From Kalmanozyma brasiliensis GHG001 (taxonomy: Eukaryota > Basidiomycota > Ustilaginomycetes > Ustilaginales), in NCBI RefSeq assembly GCF_000497045.1, contig NW_015961988.1:124001-188000 (forward strand): DNA of 64,000 nt. Direction: 5' to 3'. The position numbers were made by a program, and so were the translations under genes. The notes below the pieces were generated by a model that saw only the letters and a program-made list of their open reading frames with translations, was not told the origin of the DNA and did no database searches. Below are positions 30,700-40,600 of this stretch, piece by piece; the first letter of the stretch is position 1, and every line of letters begins with the position of its first letter.

Positions 30700-30798
30700 T
30701 CCCAGTTAGTACAATGGTCAGTATAGGGCACTCTCATGCGGTTGCCGTTGGCACCACATCGTACTGCTCAGATCAGGGTTCGATTCCCTGGCCGGGAA
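30700..30798 (+). tRNA. tRNA-Glu (CTC) with a 27-base intron
   Basis: The full cloverleaf can be drawn. Acceptor stem 30700-30706 pairs with 30791-30797, discriminator A at 30798. D arm runs 30709-30724. Anticodon stem GGGCA (30726-30730) pairs with TGCTC (30765-30769). The anticodon CTC is at 30733-30735, T arm CAGGG/CCCTG at 30774-30790. The intron is 30737-30763, in the standard place one base 3' of the anticodon. Box A (TAGTACAATGG, 30707-30717) and box B (GGTTCGATTCC, 30777-30787) both fit the RNA polymerase III consensus, and a T run follows at once. The acceptor stem has one A-C mismatch (position 5 with 68) and a T-G pair at position 7, slightly unusual for a functional gene. Confidence 0.85.
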
Positions 30799-30799
30799 C

Positions 30800-30806
30800 T
30801 TTTTTT
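30800..30806 (+). terminator. RNA polymerase III terminator of tRNA-Glu
   Basis: Seven consecutive T residues begin two bases after the discriminator base of the tRNA gene, the standard Pol III stop signal. The ATG of the inositol monophosphatase gene is only 125 bases further on. Confidence 0.85.
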
Positions 30807-30930
30807 GGCGTGCTTGCTTTGTGCGAGCCATCTTTTTTTTTCGTTAACGCATTCACAATTTATCTCGGCATTGCGCACGGGCTTTCCACGTTTCCTTCTT
30901 ATCTTCCATCACCCTCATCCTACACTCACA

Positions 30931-31914
30931 ATGTCGTCGCTGAGCATCTCCGAAAGCGAGCTGCAAGACATCTACACGTTTGCCATCGACCTGTCGCGCA
31001 AAGCGGGTCGGGCGATCGTCGAAGGCTCCTCACGCCGGTTCTCTTCGTCCGCCGGATTCGATCAGAAGAAGAACACGGCCGATCTGGTCACCGAGACGGA
31101 TCAGGCGACGGAAGAGCTCGTCAAGAAGGAGATCTCCACCCGCTTCCCATCGCATCAATTCATCGGGGAGGAAAGCTGGGCGGCGGGGGAGGAGAACGCC
31201 ATTGGCGATGCGGTGACTTGGATCGTCGACCCGATTGATGGGACAACGAACTTTGTTCACGGTTTTCCCTTCACCTGCATCTCGATTGGTATTGTTGTCG
31301 ATAAGCAGGCCGTAATTGGGGTGGTCTATGCGCCGTTCATGGATACGCTGTACCATGGATGCAAGGGCAAGGGGAGCTATGTGAGCAGTCCGCACCACCA
31401 GACGCCGACACAGCTGCCATTGGCCAACCCACAACCGCTGCCGAGCCTCACCCAGGCGCTGGTGGCCTTCGAGTGGGGATCCGACCGTCGTTCCGCCGTG
31501 CTGTCCAAGAAGCTCAGTTCGTTCGCCAAGATCACCGGCGATGCGGAGGGCGGCGTAGTAGGGGGCAAATTCGCCCAAGGCGTCCGATCGATCGGATCGG
31601 CAGCATTGAACTTTTGCCACGTCGCAAGCGGCAGTCTGGATCTGTACTGGGAAATCGGATGTTGGGCATGGGATGTTTGTGCCGGGATCGTCATCGCTCA
31701 GGAAGCCGGCGCCGCGGTGGTCGGCAGTCAGACCCACGCAAAGGAGGTCATCGAGGCAAAGGAGGGATTCAACGTCGTCACACCGCAACTGCTGACGGGC
31801 AGGAAGTATGTGGTGATTAGAGCGATCGATGGTGCGGATGACGGCAAGAACAGGGACGCGCAGAAGCATATCTTGGGCGAGTTCTACAGTTGTGTGGACG
31901 AATGGGATCCCTAG
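30931..31914 (+). CDS. Inositol monophosphatase family protein
   Basis: This Mg2+-dependent, Li+-sensitive phosphatase family hydrolyses inositol monophosphates (or related sugar phosphates) to free inositol in the cytosol. The 327-residue intronless protein has all metal-site motifs: GEES with Glu80, DPIDGTTNF with Asp100, Asp103 and the adjacent Gly-Thr-Thr, and WDVCAG with Asp248. Length fits the family (about 270-330). A start at 30736 would run through the tRNA gene, so the ATG at 30931 (MSSLSISESEL) is chosen; it has A at -3. The alternative reading is a quinate-pathway QutG-type homologue, but no other quinate gene lies nearby. Because a Pol III gene ends just 125 bases before its ATG, its Pol II promoter must overlap or lie beyond the tRNA. 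Confidence 0.93.
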   Translation: MSSLSISESELQDIYTFAIDLSRKAGRAIVEGSSRRFSSSAGFDQKKNTADLVTETDQATEELVKKEISTRFPSHQFIGEESWAAGEENAIGDAVTWIVDPIDGTTNFVHGFPFTCISIGIVVDKQAVIGVVYAPFMDTLYHGCKGKGSYVSSPHHQTPTQLPLANPQPLPSLTQALVAFEWGSDRRSAVLSKKLSSFAKITGDAEGGVVGGKFAQGVRSIGSAALNFCHVASGSLDLYWEIGCWAWDVCAGIVIAQEAGAAVVGSQTHAKEVIEAKEGFNVVTPQLLTGRKYVVIRAIDGADDGKNRDAQKHILGEFYSCVDEWDP

Positions 31915-32167
31915 TCCCGTCGACGCTGGCCCGCTTCGTACACCAATGTCTCCCTTGAATTGCCAAGCACACAAAACGATCGCAGCAGACAAGTCTCACC
32001 CGTTCGCAGGTCGAGCCGGAGATGAGGAGCAAGTTGCGTCTCCCTTCACACACGTCCGTCAAACAAGATCCGGCCCCGTACTTCTCTCACAAGCAGAACA
32101 AGACGTGAGCTCCTCTCAAAGTGCAAACATGCATTGCGAATAAAGTTCGTATAGTTGTGCATGGCTC
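31915..32167. other. Short convergent intergenic region
   Basis: These 253 bases hold the two 3' UTRs of the inositol monophosphatase gene and the bHLH gene. Nothing else is seen. Confidence 0.5.
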
Positions 32168-34939
32168 TTAGGCCGTCTGATCCATCTTGCCCTCTGGGCT
32201 GTCCACGCCCTCGACCTCATCGCCCATGCTCAGATCGTACCCCATGAGCGCATCGTCCGTCCAGCCCAGGGGCGGGCCCTTGCCTGTGACACTAGGATCT
32301 TCGCTCGCGGGCAGGCCGAGCTTCTCCCTCAACTCCTGCACCTCCCTCCTGCATACCAATAGCGCCTGGTCTCGTCTCTCGAGCCTCTTCTTCATCCTGA
32401 TCAGGTACTCGTTGCTGTGCCTGAGCAGGGCGACCTTGGAGATGGCCTTGTTGGCAGCGCGCGCTTGGTCCGGATCGCCGACCTCGTTGGGTTCGAAATG
32501 CTCCGCCTCGCGGTCTTCGGCGGTTCCGTCTGGACCCAAGAGCGAGCCGTTGGGTGCATCCTCATCCAACGTGATCGCCGGCAGCAAACCGCGCAGCTCG
32601 TCAAAGCAGAACTTGAGCGAATCACGTCGTTTCTGCTCGGCTGCCTTGTGCGATGTTCGGCGCGACTCGAGACCGCCTGCGGACTTGTAGGTCATCCACG
32701 CATCGCGGTCGGCTTGCGAGAGACCGCCAGGTTGGATCGGCATCCCGTTCATCTGAGGCGGAAGGTTGAAGGTGACCTTCGGCCCACCGGGGCCGGATGG
32801 GAACGGCGCGATGGCCGGGTACATCGGTGCTCCAGATTGGGCTGGCATTCCCATGGGTTGCTGCATCATCATTTGTTGTTGCTGTTGCAGGTCGTCGCCG
32901 CGGGCCTTTGCTTTCAGTGCCGAAGACAGGGCGGCAGGTCCAGTGCGGTTGGGGGAGTTGGCTGAGCTGCCGGGACTCGAACGGATGCCCATGATGGAGC
33001 TGGGCGTAAGGATCTTGTTGGTGGGCCCGGAGGGAGGGGGCATGGCTCCACCGCCGGACAAGTCAATCGGCGAAGGAGTCGACGAGGTGCCTTCGCTCTG
33101 CGCTACGTCAGCAGACTGATGCCTCGAGTGCAGACCCGGCACTGCGTCAGGTGCAGTGGTGATCGAGGTCCTGCGCGATCCCGAACCAGACGATCCGCCA
33201 TTTGCGTGGCCGTTGCCGTTGATCAGCGGCGTCGCTGTGCTGGGCGATGCCAGACTGTCCTTCTTCTTCTTCAGCGACGGCCCAGCGACGGGCTTCATCA
33301 AGGGCGACGGTCGCACCTTGTTGGCACGCGACTCGGCGGTGGTGCTGCGGTTCTTTCGGATCTTGGACGATCCTTTAGCGATTAGCGCGAGAGGCGAAGC
33401 GGTCGGCGTAAAGTTGTTGACGGCGCTGACGGCTGGCGAGCCGTGCATGCCCGGTTGCTGCTGCTGATGGTGTTGCTGAAGCTGCATCTGCACCGGTGGC
33501 AGCATCATCTCGCCAAGGCTTGGCGGTTGCGGACCGAGCGCTGGCGAAGTGAGGGGCGAGAAGAGCTCGGACATGACGATGCCGGTGCTGCCTGTAGAAA
33601 AGACGCTGGCAGGTGTTACGGCGGGAGACTCGAGCGGGGTGTAGTTGTTTAGGTAGTCAGGACCGCGGCGGTGCTCGAGACCGACGCTGCCAGGCTGAGA
33701 GTTGGGCTGAATGGCGAGCGGTGACATGAAGTTGGCGGAGCCGGGAGGGCATGCCGAGCCATTGAAGGGTCCTGATCCGATAGGTGTGATGAGACCGTAC
33801 TGCGCCAGCACATTTGACTGATCACCAGAAGCGCCGCCTTGACCTGCAGCACCGCTCATTTGCTGTTGTGGTTGCTGTTGCTGCCATGCATCCTGACCTT
33901 GGCCTTGCGATTGCTGTTGTTGCTGCTGCTGCTGCTGTTGGTACTGCGCAGCCTGAAGGACATTGTGGTGCGCACTGGGATTGTTACCGGCAGCAAAGGC
34001 ATTCTGGAGGGCCATGAGCAGACTCTGCTGTTGACCGGGCGAGAGCTGACCAGCCGAGCCGGACAGATTGAGCTGGGGATTAGACGAGGGACCGGCGCCT
34101 TGCACATTCTGCTGATGTTGCTGCTGCTGCTGCTGTTGATGACTTGCGTGCTGCTGCTGCTGTTGCTGCTGCTGTGCCTGCATTTGCGACTGGTGTTGCT
34201 GCAGCCGTGAGAGTTGGTCAAGCTGCTGTTTGAGGAGCGCGGTCTGCATGTTCTGGATACGTTCGGTCCTCTCGCGCTCCATGAGCATGCGTTGCAAGTC
34301 GGAGATGGACAATTGCGGCATCTGACCGTCCTGATCGTTGATTTGAGATTGCGCAGCCGACGCACCTCGACTGTGATCCGAAAAGTGGGATCCGCTAAAG
34401 GCCATCTCGGTGGGTGCGGCAGAAGGGGGACGGATGTGGCCTTGATCGCTGGGGCCAGCTTGCGGACTGGCGGACGCATTGTTGTCGAAGCGGTTCCGAG
34501 TGTATGCCAAGGGCGAGCTGGCGTGGGAAGCGCTGTTGAGAAACATGCCTGCTGCGCTGTGCGGGTTGGACGAAGAGGCAGCGGCGCTCGGATCTGACGA
34601 AGCAGTGGCGTGGGCGAAGGCGGCAGAGGGACTCGGATGATGACTGACGGGAGCTGAGCCAGCTTCCGAGGGTCCGTTGTGGTGCGAGCTGATGGATGGC
34701 GCAGCGTTGCTGCTGGGGAAGATGTTGAGATCTTCGAGACCCGAGTTGGCAGTGGAGAAGTCGGCGTTGCCAAAGTCGAACGTGTCCATGAACGAGTTGG
34801 GCGTGGAGGACGAGGGGAAAGGATTGTGGGACGAGGCGGGGCTGTTCTGCATCATCTTGGCAAGCTGTGCTATCTCAGGAGGTCGAGAGGGAGGTGTATG
34901 TAGCACTGACTCGATGCAGTGTGCGTCCGTGGACGACAA
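32168..34939 (-). CDS. bHLH transcription factor with poly-Q activation region
   Basis: This is a nuclear regulator of 923 residues. The basic helix-loop-helix lies at about residues 753-870. The basic part is RRTSHKAAEQKRRDSLK (with the E-box-contacting His, Glu and Arg), helix 1 is FCFDELRGLLP, and helix 2 is NKAISKVALLRHSNEYLIRMKKRL, continuing into a leucine-zipper-like REVQELREKLGL. The loop is unusually long (about 45 residues, acidic). N-terminal of it lie Ser/Pro/Ala-rich sequence and several Gln runs (about residues 250-350) encoded by CAG/CAA repeats. The first ATG is used; a second Met pair is at residue 28-29 (MMQNSPASS) and could also serve. The target genes are unknown. Likeness of the basic region to other fungal class B bHLH proteins suggests CACGTG-type sites. 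Confidence 0.88.
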   Translation of the reverse strand: MSSTDAHCIESVLHTPPSRPPEIAQLAKMMQNSPASSHNPFPSSSTPNSFMDTFDFGNADFSTANSGLEDLNIFPSSNAAPSISSHHNGPSEAGSAPVSHHPSPSAAFAHATASSDPSAAASSSNPHSAAGMFLNSASHASSPLAYTRNRFDNNASASPQAGPSDQGHIRPPSAAPTEMAFSGSHFSDHSRGASAAQSQINDQDGQMPQLSISDLQRMLMERERTERIQNMQTALLKQQLDQLSRLQQHQSQMQAQQQQQQQQHASHQQQQQQQHQQNVQGAGPSSNPQLNLSGSAGQLSPGQQQSLLMALQNAFAAGNNPSAHHNVLQAAQYQQQQQQQQQQSQGQGQDAWQQQQPQQQMSGAAGQGGASGDQSNVLAQYGLITPIGSGPFNGSACPPGSANFMSPLAIQPNSQPGSVGLEHRRGPDYLNNYTPLESPAVTPASVFSTGSTGIVMSELFSPLTSPALGPQPPSLGEMMLPPVQMQLQQHHQQQQPGMHGSPAVSAVNNFTPTASPLALIAKGSSKIRKNRSTTAESRANKVRPSPLMKPVAGPSLKKKKDSLASPSTATPLINGNGHANGGSSGSGSRRTSITTAPDAVPGLHSRHQSADVAQSEGTSSTPSPIDLSGGGAMPPPSGPTNKILTPSSIMGIRSSPGSSANSPNRTGPAALSSALKAKARGDDLQQQQQMMMQQPMGMPAQSGAPMYPAIAPFPSGPGGPKVTFNLPPQMNGMPIQPGGLSQADRDAWMTYKSAGGLESRRTSHKAAEQKRRDSLKFCFDELRGLLPAITLDEDAPNGSLLGPDGTAEDREAEHFEPNEVGDPDQARAANKAISKVALLRHSNEYLIRMKKRLERRDQALLVCRREVQELREKLGLPASEDPSVTGKGPPLGWTDDALMGYDLSMGDEVEGVDSPEGKMDQTA
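33911..33941. repeat. CAG/CAA trinucleotide tract (poly-Gln)
   Basis: An imperfect CTG/TTG array on the plus strand encodes a run of about ten Gln in the bHLH protein. Mixed CAG/CAA codons should make it more stable than a pure array, but it is a likely length polymorphism. Confidence 0.85.
34111..34178. repeat. Two adjacent CAG/CAA tracts (poly-Gln)
   Basis: Two blocks of CTG repeats, separated by a short sequence encoding His/Ala/Ser, give two Gln runs of seven to eight residues in the bHLH protein. The blocks could have arisen by slippage. Confidence 0.8.
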
Positions 34940-37666
34940 GATGCCTCTGAGAATCGAAGAGACACGATATCTTTGTCACGATGGTCGGAGAAGCCGGGTC
35001 GAGTATGGAGCTGCTGCCGCACGGATGACAAAGATTCGTGGTTGTACCGGTCGTCTGATGAGGGATTGGATCGGTCGAGCTACAGTAAGGAGAAGTGACT
35101 CGAGGGTGATATGAAGTCAAGTGGGAGGATGTGGGTTCGATCCGTGAGGCACAAGGTGTGGCCGCCTCGAGACGGAGGTTGCGAAGGTTGGAATGAATCG
35201 GCGGTGGGTCCAACGGATGGAATGCGGCCGTCTCCGCGAATGAACGTCGTTTCAGACTGAGCAGGACTGACGACGAATGGTATCGGATAGGCTGTCGCAG
35301 AAGGAATGTAGGTGAAAGAGGATGGAAGGGCGAGAAGACCTTGGTCGTAGGCTGCAAGCCGGGGCTGATGGTATCGACGACGATCAGATCTATCGCCCAA
35401 GCCTGAAGATCTGGCCAGGGCAGTCGCAATGGTCTAAGACTGAGTCTGTGCCTGCTGAGGTTGTCGTCAGGATCCGTTGCTGCGTCTTGGACTCTGAAAG
35501 CGCTGCCCCGGGCCAAAAAAAAAAAGAAGTTGCTCGGGTGGAAATTGTCGAGAAAAGGGCGAAAACATAAAGTTGGATTTCCAAGCCAAAAACAATGGGC
35601 GGGCGCCCTGAGCTAAGAAAGTCAAGTGAAGGAAGAAGAAACGGACAAGTGGGGCTATCCGGGCAGAGACAGACAGGCGACCAAGCGGACAGCCCACCGG
35701 CAAGCGGTCAGCAGAAGGCGGCGCTGAGATCAGTGCAGCCCTTGCACTGGGAATAGGCTTTGCTCTCGACTGCCTTGTATGCAAGCGAATTCAAAGGAGC
35801 TGCAGTCAACTAGCCCCATCTGCGGCTCACAGTTGGACACAGTACCAATAGGCGAGGAGACCAGGGACCCGGCTGTAGACGGAACGGAGAGAGAGCGCAA
35901 GAGAGAGTGGGAGTGAGCGGGGACCGAAGTTGTCCATCGTCTTGCAGCAGCTTTGCGTGTGCGGTTCAGCTGGTGGATCCGCCCATCTCGGGCTATGCGA
36001 GAAGCGAGGCGAGAGAAGGCCGGTTGAGGCCCAGAGAGAAGACCGGGAAATCGCGTCTCTGAAGGCGAGCGAGAGAGGCTTTCAGCTGCGTTCAAAATCA
36101 GCCTCTTCTCGGTCTCTCTCTGTCCCTCTCTTCGCGTTCCCACGACTTTGGCCCGCAAAGCGGTCTCTCTCACGCTTCTCGAGCTGATTTCTCTACGGAA
36201 CGGACCTTGATTCTCCGCTGTGCTCTCTCCCGCATCCTAGCCTCAGGGTCGTTGTAGATGCTTGGCAGCCAGCGTCCGCTCCCAAACGCGTCGAGACGGC
36301 GGATCAGCTACGATCCCGAGTGCCACGAGCCAATCGATGGACAGCTGCGAGCTGACTTGCCGTCGCTTTTTCCATGCAGCAGACAATCTCTTTCTTTCCT
36401 TGTTGTAAAGCTCGCCTGGTTGAGGACTAAGAGCTGTCTCAGCTTGTTGGTATGATCGTCCGACCAAAACTTTGGTGCAGGCATATTGTGAGACGCTGCA
36501 TCTCGAACTAACGCGCATGTGAGGCGGGAACGGTCACATTTAAGGCCGACAGTCGGCTAGTCCCTCTGCTAGGTGGGGGAGCTGAAATTGTCCATTGTCC
36601 TGCCTTTGAGCTCTGATCTCGCTTCACGGAGCAAGCGAAGGAATCCAAAATCCCTAGGAGCACTTTCGTCTGTCAAAGGGAGACCGCACAGCGGCAGCGG
36701 GTCGGAAGGCGCCGACGCCCACCGATGTCTGACAACAATGAGCGACTGCATGATCGATATGCAGCAGGGTTGACACTCTAAATTTCCTCAGCACAAACAA
36801 AGGGCCGTTTGCGGACCGCCAAATCGCTGTAGATCCCTTCATGCTCGTTGCTCTGTCGTTGCCCCGGGCCAGAGTGATCATCCCCTCGTCGGCCACCTCC
36901 CTCTTCGCTTTAGCAGTAGTCGATGACGCAGTGATTCATGCCAGATGATAGTTGGCTCAGGTGAGCGATCCGGAACCCGGGATCCACTCTCTTGGCCAGC
37001 CGAGGCGTGGATGACCGGCGTGGGTGAGCAAGCGATGATGCGTTCCTACGAACTGAGTGAGAGCTCTATTTCGATGCGCATCTCAGGAGAAAAGGGCGCT
37101 TCATGCTGGAGGTAAAGTTGACCGGCATGTCCGACCGTCAAAGTTTTTTCTCTCACGCACAGCAGCGTCGTTGTCGGTATCGTTCCGACGCAGGCAGAGC
37201 GAGGGCCTGGTCGTCTTTCGGGATGTGTGAGTCGCTTTACTCGTCATCTTGTCGAGCTGCGCTTGATCAATTTGTGCTTTGAAGGACTCGTCGGACGAAC
37301 CGTCGGTCTCAGCGTTAGCGGACAGCCTGCGTGGCTCACCAACCAATCGGATTCGGTTGGTCGAAGAGATCAGCGGCGCAGCCACGGTTTGAAGCCTCTT
37401 TGCAGGTGACAGGTGCAGCTTGCAGCTCTAAGATCTGGTTGGTCGGCCGATTCGCAATTGCTAGAGCCGATGCTCATTGGTCGGGACCAGAAGTGACAGC
37501 ACGGCCTGCAAGACCTTCATTGGTGATCTCGCCTTTGTGTCAACGTCCTATTGAGCCACAGACGAATCTCACCGCGCACAAGCTGCTAGTGAGTCTACTG
37601 AAGATCGTTTGCATGTGTATAGTACAACGAGGATGTCGTCCGACGAGAGGCGAGTCGAAGATTGGA
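34940..37666. other. 2.7-kb region upstream of the bHLH gene
   Basis: Both flanking genes are on the minus strand: TOP3 ends at 37667 and the bHLH gene starts at 34939. The 600 bases next to the bHLH start are purine-rich on the plus strand, so the leader of this gene is pyrimidine-rich and probably long. An A run of 11 lies at about 35515-35525. At 35870-36180 GAGA/CTCT-type repeats are frequent. I can support no gene; short frames on both strands lack recognisable motifs. Confidence 0.4.
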
Positions 37667-40600
37667 TCAGGTGCCTGGGCAATCGCTTGACCAATGGCCC
37701 TTCTTGCCGCAGCGAAAGCAGCCGTCGTCCTTCCCGCCACCTTTCGAGCCACCCTTACCCCTCCCTCTGGTCTTGCCTCGACTGCTTCCTCTGCTTGAAC
37801 CTCTGCTGCTGCTACTGGCGTTCGAGAATACCTGCTGTGGATTCGGGCAGTCCGAGGCCCAGTGACCCTCTTGTCCGCATCGGAAGCATCCGCCGCTAGC
37901 CCCGCCGCTGCCGCCTCCTCCGGCATTGCTATTGCCTCCATTCGACGATCCACCATACCCAGTGTTGGCCGAGGCGCCGCCTTCATCGGCCCATTCAAAG
38001 TACTTGCAGCGCAAGTGCGCAGCCGACCGCCCACACGTCCAGTACGACCGTCCTGCGTTCGCTCCGCTATTCGACACCTTGCACTCGGCTTGCAGGCTGC
38101 AGTTGCATCGTTTGGGGCCCGGGGCGGTCTTGCGCATGTTGGAGGACCAGCCGTCCGAGTCGCCCTCCGGAGGATGGTTTCGCTTTGCTGGAATCGTGGT
38201 CGTCGTTGTGCTTCTGGTACTGCTGCTGCCAGAAGGCGCGTCGGCCCAGTCGAAAAAGTCGCACTTGTCAGGTGCACCCATCGGCTTGGCGCATGCGAAG
38301 AAGCGACGGCCTTGGTTCGGACCTGGTTTGTTGGTGGCTCGCTCGGCGGCGGTCTCGCCGCAGAGACATTGCTTTGAGCCGCTCGCCTCGTTAGCGGATC
38401 CGTTGAATGTGCGAGATGGGGCAGCGATGCGAGCTGGTGGTGGTGGTGGGGGGGACAAGGTATTCTTTTCCTCGTCGGTGTCGTTTCGTGGATCGGGTTG
38501 CCTCGTCGGCCGTGCTGCTGCCGCTGCTGCCGCTGCGCCACCTCGACCACCACGAGCGCCCCGAGTGCCCCGAGCGGCGACAGTCGCTCTTCCGCGACCA
38601 CGCCCACGCGCAGGAGCGCCACCGTTGCCACCGTCTCCCGGTCCGCCGAACCCGCCGTCGCTATCTGCATCGCTGTCATCATCAGGAAGACCGTCCTCAT
38701 CGCCCTCCTCCCTGTCCAGGAGCTCCACTGCGCGTGCTTCATGCCCAGCATTCGGGTCGGTCAGATACTGAAGCACCGTCGCGGCGATGCCATCGAATTG
38801 TCGGTTCGTGAGTGCAAACACCTGCCGATACTCCTCGATGCTTTCCGACACGGTGTCTGCTTTCGTGCGCTGGCCAGCACAGATGAGCGACATGCGGAAC
38901 TCGGTCTCGCGACGCAGCAGCGGCTTGGTGAGCGACTTTTCGAGGTTGAGCTGATTGTAGCCCTCGACGAGGCCGATGCCGAGGGTCGAAGGGACCAGGT
39001 AGGTGACTTTGCCCTCCTTGACCTGCATCACGTAGCGACGCTCAACGACCTTGGCGATGTGCTCGGCGATGGTGGCGTCGGTGCCGATGCCGTTCTTGTC
39101 CATGAGATTGACCAGATCGGCCTCGGTGAGCAGCTTCGGCGGTGACGTGGAGCCTTCCTTCATCTCGAGTCGAGTGGGGCGGAACGTCTCGCCTTGGACA
39201 AACGGCGGCAGGAGATTGCCTTCCCACTTGTCGTAGGTGAAGACCTCGAGGTAGTTGCGCTGGAGGATGGTGAGTCCAGAAGCGTGGAACTTTTCGCCGG
39301 CAATGTCGATGGCCACCGTGGTCTGCGAGCCGATGGCGTCGCTCCAACAGCTGCCGAGGAAGCGGCGGGTCACGTAGTCGTACACGCGCTTGTCGTCTCC
39401 GGTTAGACTGTTGGCGTGCGAGGTCGGATGGATCGGTGGATGTGCTTTGTCGTTCTGCTTGCCTTGGCGAGGACGCTCGAAGGCCCCGTCCAGCAGACGC
39501 TGTGCAATGTTGCCCCACGCACCATCGGCCGTCTGCTTGGCGATGAGGCTGGTAAAGTCAAAGTCCTTGTCGTATTGATCCGTCTCTGTTCTTGGATACG
39601 ACAAGAAGCCCTTCTGATAGAGCGATTCGGCCACGTCGAGGATGCGCTTGGGTGCGAGTCGCAGGAGACGCGATCCCGACTTTTGAAGCTCGACCGTGGT
39701 GAGCGGATACGGCTTCCACTTCTTCGTCTGCTTGTTGGTGACGGTTTCGACGGTGGCGTCCGGGTTGGCTCGGCAGAGATCGCGGAAGACCTGAACGGCG
39801 CGTTTGTCGAACAAGTGCACCCGATCCCAGTTGAAGACCACCTTGCGGATCTCGTCTGGCGGATCATCTGGCGAGGGGTCGCCTCCGGACATGCTCCGCG
39901 TCTTTTGTACTTGTAACAGCCAGAACGGTTCGGGCACAAAGTGGACGACTTTCTTGTATCTGTCGACTACGAAGCCGAGGGTCGGAAACTGACAGGGCCC
40001 GTAGCTGATGACTTGCCGCCCCTCGTTGAGTGCGGGAATGCGGTTCTGTAGCGCCAACGTCTGCATCCGCGTGAAGGCGGCGCCGATGCGGAGGTCGAGC
40101 TGGATGCGGGACTCGACCGCGTCCGCAGCTCTCCAGTCAAGTTCGACGGTGTTCTGACAAGCTGCGTGGATCTGCGAGTCTATGATGGCGGAGAAGCGGG
40201 CGCGCATGACGCGGATGTTGCGGCGGACCTTGCGGATCTCGTTGATAATCTCGCTTCCAATGTGCTCGCCTTCGCGATCGCAATCGGTCCAGATCATGAC
40301 TGCGTCCGCATTGCGAGCCTCCATGCGTAGATTAACACCGATGGACTTTGCGTCGTCGCTGATGTCGGTGACGATGGGCGCTTGGAAGAGATCCGCAGGC
40401 GAGCAGGAGAACCAGGCCTTGTGAGCCGGGCCAAAGTCGGAGCTGGTGAGGTGGCCGCGGACCGAGGTCATGGTCATGTCGACCATGCCCTGCACGCCGG
40501 GCATCTTGTATTGGAAGTCATAGTTTCGGCAAAACTTGTCTTTGCCTGGTCTGTTCGAGGGGTGGCCGCGGGCCAGGATGTTGGCGATGCTCTTAGCGAT

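Noticed and set aside
30736..30930. Upstream in-frame extension of the inositol monophosphatase
   Set aside because: It runs through the tRNA gene and its terminator; the family domain begins after the ATG at 30931.
35131..35145. Box B-like sequence GGGTTCGATCC upstream of the bHLH gene
   Set aside because: No matching box A, no cloverleaf and no T-run terminator; not a tRNA.
37338..37361. Inverted repeat ACCAACC/GGTTGGT with a 10-base loop
   Set aside because: Seven-base arms are expected by chance in 64 kb; no T run or gene context that would make it a terminator or binding site.
38498..39916. Open frames on the plus strand opposite TOP3
   Set aside because: They lie opposite conserved topoisomerase sequence and show no domain of their own.
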